A stretch of 64,000 nucleotides of DNA, taken from the NCBI GenBank assembly GCA_964035015.1, contig OZ036005.1, positions 41,001 through 105,000 of the forward strand, read 5' to 3'. Positions 26,036 to 35,549 of the stretch are shown here, one piece after another (positions within the stretch are counted from its first letter, which is position 1; each line of letters begins with the position of its first letter). The notes under the pieces were generated by a model that saw only the letters and a list, made by a program, of their open reading frames with translations, was not told where the DNA came from and ran no database searches. The stretch comes from Corallium rubrum (lineage: Eukaryota > Cnidaria > Anthozoa > Scleralcyonacea > Coralliidae). Both the position numbers and the translations under genes were made by a program.

Positions 26036-26192
26036 ACTATATCATACACGAGGGGGAGTGTTTCATCAGGATATCCAAACACTGGGACATTTGTTGAAAA
26101 CCGAGGTTTGGAAGCTGAGGTTTTTGAACAAATTTCGAGGTGTTTGGATATCCTGATAAAACACTCCTCCGAGTGTTTGATATTAGCATCTC
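26036..26192. repeat. Hairpin element with GTGTTTGGATATCCTGAT stem
   Basis: TCATCAGGATATCCAAACAC on the left pairs with GTGTTTGGATATCCTGATAA on the right, inside wider arms with GAGTGTTT. A related hairpin (GTGTTTTATCAGATATAAA) lies at 47834-47900. Confidence 0.6.
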
Positions 26193-26409
26193 AAGCAAAT
26201 CTTATTCACTATTTTAAGAGTAAATCGTGATAAAAGTTTGCTTAATTTATGTAATTTCTTCCTCTGATATCCAAACCACAGACACGGTACTGATTTCCTT
26301 GTTTTATTCATGAATTATTAATGAGTTTGAGTTTGAATATCATAACTCATAAGTACACTACAAAGCTTGTCTGAGTCTGACTTTTCATATTGAAGCAATA
26401 CCCAAAAGT

Positions 26410-26570
26410 AAAATGGGTCAAACAATGTTCAAGTACGTCGGAGCGAAAGATTGGAACTCTCTGCCAATAAATATCAGAGAGATAACCTCTAAATAAATAT
26501 ATGTTTTTAAACAGACACTTTTTACATAATTATCTTTTAGATTGCAATGTAAATTCCCTTAATTGTGACT
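26410..26570 (+). pseudogene. 3' remnant of a LINE reverse-transcriptase ORF
   Basis: The translation GQTMFKYVGAKDWNSLPINI followed by REITS and FKQTLF is the conserved C-terminal motif of CR1/L2/RTE-type ORF2 proteins. The rest of the element is gone and stops follow. It is succeeded by TGATGAAGGGCTTTGCTCGA AACGTTAG, a dispersed sequence also present inverted near 33230. Confidence 0.65.
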
Positions 26571-26630
26571 TATTCTGATGAAGGGCTTTGCTCGAAACGT
26601 TAGTTTAGTGGCTGAACTTTGCTCTATCTA

Positions 26631-26862
26631 AAGGTGCTGTTACACGATGCGATTTTTCTTGCAACTTGCAACAAATTTACTAGTGAAAAAAAAAATCGCA
26701 AGTTGCAGCAAAAAGTAGAACCCATCCAACTTTTCTTGCAACACGGCAAATATAACAAAATCACAAGTTGCTGCGGGGTGTTATACCCGGTGCGATTTTT
26801 TATGCAACTTGCAACATTCAGTGATTTGTTGCAAGAAAAATCGCATCGTTTGACAGCACCTT
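26631..26862. mobile_element. MITE with AAGGTGCTGT ends
   Basis: The ends AAGGTGCTGTTACACGATGC and, inverted, AAGGTGCTGTCAAACGATGC extend into ATTTTTCTTGCAAC for at least 30 bp. A further GCAACTTGCAA motif is repeated inside. No coding sequence. Confidence 0.75.
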
Positions 26863-26887
26863 AAAGGGGACGGAGCATGCATTGTTC

Positions 26888-27571
26888 CAGAGGCGTAGGA
26901 AGCTGGGGGGGGCTGGGGGGCTGGGGGGGGCTGGGGGGCTGGGGGGGGCTGGGGGGCTGGGGGGCTGGGGGGCTGGGGGGCTGGGGGGGGGGCTGGGGGG
27001 GGCTGGGGGGCTGGGGGGGGCTGGGGGGCTGGGGGGGGGGGGGGGGGGGCTGGGGGGCTGGGGGGGGCTGGGGGGCTGGGGGGGGGGGCGGCTTGAGCCC
27101 CCTCAAAATTTTTAATGGGGGGCTGAGCCCCCACCACCACCAAAAAAAAAGTCAGGACAAGCGTTGCTAAATTTAATGATTGTATTAGTGCGACTATACA
27201 GGGGCTAGGAGAGCAGCTACTTACGGTACACGACAACACGAGATTTCACAAACGGGTGTAGCGTGATTGCCTGAATAGCCTGAAGTGTTAGCCATCCTGC
27301 CACGCGACATGCGGGCTCTGGGGACGAGAATGGTTAGATTGCTTCCCTGATTGGTTTAATAATTTCTTCGTTTTTATGTTAAAATTTGAACTATGCTTGC
27401 TGTAGAATTAGATGAAAAAGTTTCCTCAAATTGCTGCAAATTGTGTTTCCGAGGTGCTAGATTTCAAAATTTTCCGGGAGAGCACCCCCGAACCCCGCTA
27501 AAAATGTGGTCACTGATTATCTGCCTGTCGACTTCAGCCCCCCCAACTTTGAAAACCTTTCTACGCCTCTG
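26888..27571. mobile_element. Non-autonomous hAT element with 8 bp target duplication
   Basis: The termini are CAGAGGCGTAG and its exact inverse CTACGCCTCTG. CATTGTTC is duplicated directly outside both ends (26880-26887 and 27572-27579). An 8 bp duplication and CAG-type ends are hallmarks of the hAT superfamily. The 684 bp body contains a G-rich minisatellite and no transposase. Confidence 0.88.
26897..27090. repeat. GGGGGGCT minisatellite (G-quadruplex-prone)
   Basis: About 190 bp of GGGGGG blocks separated by CT, interrupted once by a run of 17 or so G. Many closely spaced G-tracts on one strand could form quadruplexes. Gly/Trp or Pro/Gln reading frames here are artefacts. Confidence 0.93.
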
Positions 27572-27942
27572 CATTGTTCAGTTCGTTTTCGAAGTTGAAA
27601 ATTTCCAACTCTTTCAAAGCTCGCGCTGGCAAAGCGGACGGAATGGAGAACAGCCTTAAAACATTGCGTACCTGGCACTCTACGTTTTTTCGTAGATAAG
27701 TTTAGCCAATTAGATTGCTTTATGTGTATAGGTCAGTCATTATGTAGTAAAATTAATTTGTTGTTTGAGTATTTTACGTACAATTTTCTTGTGAAAGTTT
27801 TGGCGCATGTACCTTTTATGCGTTATTCTGCTGTCATCTAAGACACAAGACGTGTGTTTGATAGCTCCGTATATTTGTAGATCAGAATTCCTAAAAGTGA
27901 CTGTTTTCAATATTTATCGCCAATAATGCGATAACCGATCTA

Positions 27943-29151
27943 ATGGCAACAAACAAGCTGTGTCTAGCTTGGTCTGGAGATCTTGAATCATTGAAAGAAC
28001 TTTTATGCGAGAAATATAAACTCAATGGAACTTGGTCTCATCCTGGTGGGGATAAAAAAGTGTTTACCTTCGGTGATTCGTCAATTTCATGGAGAAGGAA
28101 TAAACATTTGTTATATTTTGATGGGAGTAAAGCAAACCTTATTAAGAAAGAGCTGTGTAAACAGATGTGTGAAGACGGAGAAGATAATTTGGAGTTGGCA
28201 GAAGTACACGTTTCGGATGCTGGTTCTTCATGCAAATCGAACGATTTTTCTGTGGACATGGAAAGTCTTAAATCTGGCCAGTCGGTTAATGGGGACGCGA
28301 TTAGATCTCTGTCAGAGAATATCGTGTATTTAACTTCTGTCATGTCCCAATTTCAGGATTATATAGAGAAAAATAACGCCTGTGAAAGAGAATCAAGCAT
28401 GAGAAAGTTGTTAGATATGAATGTAAATACTGCAAATTCAAACTATGCGTTTTTTAATGAAGATAAAGCCAACTCTATTGTTATGCACGAACAGATAAAT
28501 CTAAATGACAATTCGATTGTGATGCATGAACAGATAAATCTAAATGATAGTAACCAGGCGAATATAAATCAAACTATAAGTATTGCTCCTGATTCTCCTC
28601 CCACACGAGAGCCAATCTTGACTGATGTGGGGCAAAGTGCAAGTGGTATTATTGATGAACAATCTAGACCGCGGAGAACCTACGCTCAAGTGGCAAAATC
28701 TCCTCCCCCTGTAAATGAGAAGGGTGAGATTAATGAGATTAATGGCAGACCTAGTACGGACGATGATGTAGAAAATACTATGCAAGTCTCTGCAGCTCGG
28801 AAAATGGTTAATGAACAAACTGATGTCAGTGCTGATGGGTTTATCGGGGTTCAACGAAAGCGCAGTAGAATTAAGAAGTTCTTCTTGTCCAGGATTGGTG
28901 AGAATGTTAAAGATCAGGATATTCTATCCTATTTGGAAAAGCGAAAGGTAACTCCAACTTACTTATCCCTATTTAAAAGTAAAAGGAAAGGATCAATTTC
29001 TGCTAAACTCCATGTCCCAGCAAATGCATGTTCTTTGATTGAAAACAAAACGTTTTGGCCTAAGTTCGTGCAATGTAAACTGTGGAAACCAAAATCTAGC
29101 GGGGGTAAAACCAACAGCACCCAGGAGGGAATCCTTTCTACGTATGTATAA
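27943..29151 (+). CDS. LINE ORF1 protein (402 aa)
   Basis: The frame starts ATGGCAACAAACAAG and ends TAA at 29149-29151. The N-terminal third resembles a small folded domain (SWRRNKHLLYFDG region). The centre is acidic, low-complexity and carries a duplicated block, SIVMHEQINLND. The C-terminal part, RSRIKKFFLSRIGENVKD to LIENKTFWPKFVQCKLWKPK, is the conserved basic domain seen in ORF1 proteins of CR1/L2-type LINEs and probably binds element RNA. No zinc knuckle is visible. The stop codon overlaps the ORF2 start in TAATG. Confidence 0.78.
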   Translation: MATNKLCLAWSGDLESLKELLCEKYKLNGTWSHPGGDKKVFTFGDSSISWRRNKHLLYFDGSKANLIKKELCKQMCEDGEDNLELAEVHVSDAGSSCKSNDFSVDMESLKSGQSVNGDAIRSLSENIVYLTSVMSQFQDYIEKNNACERESSMRKLLDMNVNTANSNYAFFNEDKANSIVMHEQINLNDNSIVMHEQINLNDSNQANINQTISIAPDSPPTREPILTDVGQSASGIIDEQSRPRRTYAQVAKSPPPVNEKGEINEINGRPSTDDDVENTMQVSAARKMVNEQTDVSADGFIGVQRKRSRIKKFFLSRIGENVKDQDILSYLEKRKVTPTYLSLFKSKRKGSISAKLHVPANACSLIENKTFWPKFVQCKLWKPKSSGGKTNSTQEGILSTYV

Positions 29152-32114
29152 TGGCTCAAATTCCCATCAGGATGTTTCCACGATTACAGAGGTTTAGGCG
29201 GGTGAAGCGTATTCCTCAAAATATAATATCTGTGAATATTTCCCATACAGCCCATTCAAAGGTTGTAATGAATAACCAAAAACATTCATGTAACAGAATA
29301 AAGTTATCTCATCTAAATGTGCAGTCAATTAGAAACAGAAACCATTTGATTCAAGTAAGAGAACTGGTCGCTGACGAGAAACTAGATATCTTGGCATTAT
29401 CAGAGACATGGCTAAATTCTTCCACGACCAATGCCGAGGTAAAAATTCAGGAATACAATGTACATAGACTCGATCGCAAGCATAAAAAGGGTGGTGGCGT
29501 ATGTATCTACGTGCGTAATGACTTTAAGACAAAAGTGTTAAAAGACCTTTCGTATATTTCTCCAATAAGTTTCCATCAACTTTGGTTGCAAATACAAGTG
29601 AATAATAATAAATCTATGATTGTCTGCGCTACTTATAGACCACCTAATTGCCCGGTTACATGTATACGAGATGAACTTAAACCTAAGTTTACTGAGGCTT
29701 TGTTATTGGGAAAAGAGATCATTATTTTAGGCGATATGAATTGCAATCTCCTCAAAACATCCTGTTATGAAGCTAAAGTATTATTAGATACTTGCTCCGA
29801 ACTACACCTGACCCAACTTATTAAAGATCCAACGAGAATTACATCTCAAACAAGTTCGTTGCTTGATGTTATTATGGTTTCATCTTCCTCCAAGGTTAAA
29901 AGTAGTGGGGTTGTTGATATAGGCATTAGTGACCATTCTATGATCTACTGTACACTTAAACTAAGAGCTGATAAGCCCCGCTCTGCATACAAGGACGTGA
30001 GGAGTTATAAAAACTACAACTCCATGTGTTTCAAGGCAGAACTGTCTCAACTTCCGTTTTATGAGATCTATCGTATCAATGATGTAAATGAGAAAATCGA
30101 TTACTTTAATCAATTATTTATAAATACTCTGGACAAACACACGCCCATCAAGCATATCAGAATTAAAGGTAGACCTAACAAGTTTATCAATAAGGAATTA
30201 AAGTACACGATGAAATTGAGAGACAAAAAGCTGAGAATTTTTCGCCTCTCACGTAACGAGGAAGATTGGGATGTCTATAAACAACTCAGGAATTCTATAA
30301 AGACAACTTTAAGAACAGCGGAGTCTAACTATGTACGGAATCAAATTGAGGAATATAAAGGTAATTCAAGATCTATGTGGAAGGTGATCAGGGGGTGTCT
30401 GCCGAGTAAAGATTCAGAAAAACCTGTTTACCAAAAAGACCACAAAATACTAGCCAATGAATTTAACAACTATTTTGCTTCTGTTGGGAAGACTGCAGCC
30501 GACAAGGCAAAGAAACTAGCGGAAGTTAACAACATTCAGATAACTACTGCTTTACCACCCTCGAGACACCTATCCTCCCTTGATCTGTTTGAATTTAGTG
30601 CAGTTACACGTGATGAATTTGGAAAAATAATTTTAAATAGTCCATCAAACAAAGCTCCAGGTGCCGATAAGATAAATATTCAATTCATTAAAGATTCACT
30701 TGAAGTGATTTTAGACCCTGTCACGGATATTATCAACTGTTCCTTGATGACGTCAACATATCCCTCAATGTGGAAGATAGCAGAAGTAGTTCCGCTTCAT
30801 AAGGAAGATGATCCTGAAATCGCCTCAAATAATCGACCAATTTCACTGCTGTCTTGTTTGTCAAAAATATGCGACAAAGTCGCACTGAATCAGTATACAG
30901 AATATCTAACAAAACATAAATTATTGACGAAGCATCAAAGTGGTAACCGAAAAAAACACTCCACTGAAACACTCAATATTGCAGTGACAGACATGCTGTT
31001 GGAAGCAATGGACAATAAGCAATTATCTATAGTTATATTTTTGGACATGTCTAAAGCGTTTGACAGTGTTCAACACGATATGCTTCTACAAAGAATTCAA
31101 AACCTAGGTGTATCTCCGGCAGTGCACAAATGGTTCAAAAGTTACTTATCTGACAGATGGCAGTATGTTAGAATTGGAACCACCTCTTCGACACCTGTTG
31201 CATTGTTACATGGGATTCCTCAAGGCTCTGTGCTTTCACCGTTTTTATTTAATATATATACAGATAGCTTGTCTTCAGTTCCTAACAGTTGTAGTCTTGA
31301 GTCGTATGTTGACGATTCGAAAACATTTCTATCGTTTACTTTATTGAATATGGAACGCTCGTTACTGCATATAGAAGAGGATTTACATAGAGTTTTTGAA
31401 TGGTGTTGTAACAACAGTCTTCTTGTAAACCCAAAAAAGACCAAAATGTTGGTGGTTGGTACACGGCAACTAATGAATCAATTGGAATCTCCCGTCCATA
31501 TTAATTTTATGGGAGAAAATCTTATACCTGTTACAGAGGTTAAGGATTTAGGTATGCTCCTGGATTCTCATCTAACATATGACAAACACATACAAGCATT
31601 GTCATCATCGTGTATTTCAAAATTGGGTCAGATTGGTCGGGTGAAACACAACTTTGATCAGTTAACCCTAGCTAAAATCATTGACACATTAGTCATGAGC
31701 AAAATTAATTATTGTTCAACAGTATGGTCTAATACGTCGGATAGCAATATTAAAAAGATTCAATTAATCCAAAATTGTGCAGCCCGATTAATCACAGGGG
31801 TACATGCGTTAGGATGGTTGTCAATCAAAGAACATTTATTATACAGAGATGCGTTACTAACATTTAAATGCATGAATGACAAAGCTCCACGGTACTTATG
31901 TGATAATTTTGAAGAACGTAACAGAATTCATAACCGAGATACTAGAAGAAATGGAGACCTGGATATTCCAAAATTTAGGACATCGATCGGTCAAAGATCG
32001 TTTAAATACAGAGGGACTAAGATATGGAATGGTCTAGATACAGAGCTGAAATCAGTCAGTGACTTGAACAATTTTAAGACGAAACTTAAGACAATTCTTA
32101 TTGAAAAGCGATAA
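29151..32114 (+). CDS. LINE ORF2: AP endonuclease and reverse transcriptase (987 aa)
   Basis: An apurinic-type endonuclease occupies about residues 40-270: LSHLNVQSIRNR, LALSETWL, GGGVCIYVRNDF, IILGDMNCN, and SDHSMI with the catalytic Asp-His. Reverse transcriptase follows at about 500-800: NNRPISLLSCLSKICDK, FLDMSKAFDSVQHDML, GIPQGSVLSPFLFNIY, and the active site YVDD near residue 720. The tail, FKYRGTKIWNGLDTELK, is the common C-terminal motif. There is no RNase H domain, as in most CR1/L2 elements. It nicks target DNA and copies the element RNA by target-primed reverse transcription. No stop or frameshift interrupts it. Translation probably depends on reinitiation at the TAATG overlap with ORF1. 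Confidence 0.92.
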   Translation: MAQIPIRMFPRLQRFRRVKRIPQNIISVNISHTAHSKVVMNNQKHSCNRIKLSHLNVQSIRNRNHLIQVRELVADEKLDILALSETWLNSSTTNAEVKIQEYNVHRLDRKHKKGGGVCIYVRNDFKTKVLKDLSYISPISFHQLWLQIQVNNNKSMIVCATYRPPNCPVTCIRDELKPKFTEALLLGKEIIILGDMNCNLLKTSCYEAKVLLDTCSELHLTQLIKDPTRITSQTSSLLDVIMVSSSSKVKSSGVVDIGISDHSMIYCTLKLRADKPRSAYKDVRSYKNYNSMCFKAELSQLPFYEIYRINDVNEKIDYFNQLFINTLDKHTPIKHIRIKGRPNKFINKELKYTMKLRDKKLRIFRLSRNEEDWDVYKQLRNSIKTTLRTAESNYVRNQIEEYKGNSRSMWKVIRGCLPSKDSEKPVYQKDHKILANEFNNYFASVGKTAADKAKKLAEVNNIQITTALPPSRHLSSLDLFEFSAVTRDEFGKIILNSPSNKAPGADKINIQFIKDSLEVILDPVTDIINCSLMTSTYPSMWKIAEVVPLHKEDDPEIASNNRPISLLSCLSKICDKVALNQYTEYLTKHKLLTKHQSGNRKKHSTETLNIAVTDMLLEAMDNKQLSIVIFLDMSKAFDSVQHDMLLQRIQNLGVSPAVHKWFKSYLSDRWQYVRIGTTSSTPVALLHGIPQGSVLSPFLFNIYTDSLSSVPNSCSLESYVDDSKTFLSFTLLNMERSLLHIEEDLHRVFEWCCNNSLLVNPKKTKMLVVGTRQLMNQLESPVHINFMGENLIPVTEVKDLGMLLDSHLTYDKHIQALSSSCISKLGQIGRVKHNFDQLTLAKIIDTLVMSKINYCSTVWSNTSDSNIKKIQLIQNCAARLITGVHALGWLSIKEHLLYRDALLTFKCMNDKAPRYLCDNFEERNRIHNRDTRRNGDLDIPKFRTSIGQRSFKYRGTKIWNGLDTELKSVSDLNNFKTKLKTILIEKR

Positions 32115-32303
32115 TTTTTTAATTGTTTTTAACTTATAAACCATAACATAAAGTATAATTTTAGTTTACGTAATAATTTGTATTAATTAATCATTAACGA
32201 TAAGATTGCTGTAAATATAGTCGATAATTTATAATCTCTTTTTATAACATGTAAATTGTCATTGAAAAGCCCATTTTAGGGAATGTCAATTAATAAATTC
32301 AAA

Positions 32304-35300
32304 ATCCCTGCGATCTGGGTTCGACTTCTGCTCGGCGCAGTTATACGACGTATAAGATTAAAAATGTCACTTTCATGTGAGAAAAGTGTTTTCCTGGCAG
32401 TTTCACCCGCTACCAAACACCTAGGATTTCTCCGGCGGGCACTACAGCATTATAAATCCATTGCTGCCTAGGATGTCTGAGGGTTTTCAGCCTTTTGACA
32501 GTTTTGCATTAGACAAAGTAAAACAATAAAAGGGATCTTTTTGGCTAGCTCAGGCAGGAATGGGTTAATGATTTGTTAACAATGGACTAATAAGATATGG
32601 CCGTTAGCCAACCTTGGCCAAATAATGTTTGCTCTCATTCGACCAAGCCTAAGCTTGCCAGGTCAAGTTATGTCGTCATCATTATATTGGGAACAATATA
32701 GTCGTCTTTAATCGCATTGCAAGTAAAGTGAGTAAACTAATAACGATCGATGCTTTACCTGAAAATCCTGGTAAAAATGCGCATTTTAATACATTTCTAA
32801 TGATTTCTTGTAATAAGTCTTGAAATTGCGCAATTCTAGTATTTGTTGAGAAATAGGTAGTTGTGAGTTGAAAAAGGTCTATCCAAAAAATGTAATCGTA
32901 TATGCTGTCGAAGACAACAATCAGGGTCAATAATACGGAATGCTGGTATAATTTAGTATCTGTATGGCCTTAGTCTGTCAAGAAATGTCCTGAAAACTAG
33001 TCAAACTCGCTGTTATTGGATGATTGCTTCATTATACCAAAATACATTGCCCTCACCATGCACAAGTTTGCATAAACGTAAATAAAAAGATAACACAAAG
33101 ACTTGATGAATTTCCAGACCATATTTTGATTGTAATAAAAGTAGCGTGCTGCGTAGGCAGTGTAGAAACAACAATCGAAATATAGTAAGGTTAGATATAC
33201 TGCCGAAACAGAGAACGTATATAGGAGTCTAACGTTTCGAGCGAAGGCCCTTTGTCAGAGAGAAACGTCACTATGATATGGTATAGTACCACGATTGTAA
33301 CCATGGTAACACTATGAACTGTGACGGACCCAGAGTGGACACAAGTGTAGCTCTCAAATTAATTAAGTTAGCTTTGCTGTGGAACTCTTTCTTTTAGAAA
33401 ATTTTAAAAAATAATACTAGTCTTACCTACTTTAAAATAAATAAAAAATCTTGCCAGTTCGTTTTTCTTTCTACCGTCGGCAATATTAGGCTATGTAAAT
33501 ATGTATATTTGGATTATGTGTTGTTTGATATTTTTAATCAAACCTATGGTCCAATTAAGCTTTTAATACTGTCTAACTTGTTGAAGCCATGAACATGCGA
33601 AATGATGACACAACTTGTTTTCTAATTTATCACGGAACTGTTGATATCTCTAATCAAGAATTTTTACAAAAAAGTATTGAGCACAAACTATACTGAACAG
33701 AAAAGCAGGATGATTTTGCTAAACGAAAGAAAACTGAATATTACAAGAGCAAAATTGCCTATCTAATTTTAATTTGTCAGCACGCCTAAATCATTAGTCA
33801 ATTAACCTTGAGACTTTGTTAAATAATTGTTTATACCATGTAATTTTATTTTATACTATGTAATAACCATGTAACACACTTTGACTTGTCACTTGTCAAA
33901 GTAATTGTAATAAATTAAATTGTTTCGTGTCGCACCTTTTATTTTTTAAAAACAAACTGACAGTGTCAAAGACAGAGTCTAGTAATTTTCGTGTTATGAA
34001 TACTAAAACAGTTCTGGTACTTTTCCGTGCTTTCAAATTTACTTTATATTATTATAAAACAAGAAAATTTTGCCCCTCATAAAGAACTCGCCGTTAGAAA
34101 TAAAATAAATAAGTTCTGGTCAAAATTCGTAGATGTCAAGACATAATAAAACACAAGAAAATATGCAGTTTTCTTAAAGTTGCATAATCTCAATTAGAAT
34201 CTGTCGTAATTGGGTTCTAATGTCAAAATTCTAATACGGTATTTGGAAATAACGTTTTCTTCAAATCTAAGCCAGCAAAAGTCACATGTGTATTTGTAAT
34301 CAGTTGCTAACTTATTTCTCCTCTCTCGTTAGCATAGCCCACTCTAGTCACTTCCATTACAATCTCTGAGCTGTTCTGTACTGAACTTCGTGAAATTTTT
34401 GAAAAGTGATCCAACGATGAGAGCCATGCATCAGACTTGTTTACGCGATTTGACACTTTGTTTAATAACCTAGCTTAAGTTAGCTTTTACCGCATTACAC
34501 TCATGCATCATTTTCTTACAGCCGTTAGCAATACGGCAGTCAATTCGGCTCTAATAACACAACTAAAAAAATTAACTCAGCTTTACGGCAAAAATCAAGC
34601 CAAAGAAATTCCATGGCCAAATTGTCGCCTTCAAAAATTGAGTAACAATACACCCTAATTTTTCTGCGGATGTGAAACGTACAAATTTAATAGACCTCCC
34701 ACAAAAATTAAATAAATCTGTTCACAGCTAAATGGTCCAACTTTCTGCTCCTTACAGCGTAAAGGTCAATTACTGCAGGCCCTACGGTGACCAGTTGCTG
34801 TAGGTTTGTTATTTATAATTAAAAACTTGTCTTTTTGTTTAGTTTAAGCATGTTGTACCTATTTAGTCAATCTATAGCAAAGTCAACAAAATAAAAAATA
34901 AGAATATAACTTGGCTTACACAGTTGTATATACAGTCTAAAACCCACACCGAGCGATCATTTTGGTAAAAAGGTTAACCCCCCACCAACAACGCTAACCT
35001 CCAGGTTTCTTTTGAAGCTTATCACATGCTAATACACTCTCGCGTCGTATCTTGTCAAATATGCTAAACAATCTGATGACTTTTACAAATTAAAATTTAC
35101 ATTTTTACGACTTGCTATCAGATACCCGACTGATTTATATTCAATCATGAGCTTTGGGCAAAGATTCTGTCCAATCAAGATGATTTTCTCGTCAATTAAC
35201 TGTAAATTTTTATAATTTTCACTCCGCGAGGCACTGGATGTGTTCCCATGGGAGCAATAAGGATTATCCTTCTATTGGCCGAGAGATTTCCGTTTTTTAA

Positions 35301-35549
35301 ACTGTAGACTTTAAAAGTTTGCTTTCTGCTTTGCTCCCTTCAAACGTGCCTACTAACAGAAGTGAAAGTACTGGAAAGTCGTGATGCTGCCAAGTATAAA
35401 GTGACTTGACTCGGTTTCAAATTTACCTCCACTCCAGATAAAAAATATTCGCCACAGAAAGCCACATAACTCGTGTGGTCTTGTTGACCTGGTCAAACGA
35501 ATTCAACTGAAAGTCGGCGAATCATATATTATTTTATTACGTTTATATA
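32304..35549. other. Intergenic stretch without recognised gene
   Basis: AT-rich sequence with short open frames only. It holds dispersed-repeat copy 2 at 32460-32572 (inverted to copy 1) and an inverted copy of the CTAACGTTTCGAGCGAAGG sequence near 33229-33250. The last 200 bases are presumably the promoter and 5' leader of the RBM24-like gene; no clear TATA box position can be defended. Confidence 0.6.

Larger units (their letters stand above)
27600..32303 (+). mobile_element. CR1/L2-type LINE, apparently intact
   Basis: Two open reading frames in tandem (27943-29151, 29151-32114) lie between a 5' leader of a few hundred bases and an AT-rich 3' untranslated region of about 190 bp ending near AATTAATAAATTCAAAA. 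The outer borders are estimates because no target duplication was resolved. Both frames are undamaged, so the copy may be young or active. Confidence 0.8.

Noticed and set aside
26781..27239. Pro/Gln- or Gly/Trp-rich protein at the G-rich region
   Set aside because: It is a frame through the GGGGGGCT minisatellite in a non-autonomous hAT element.
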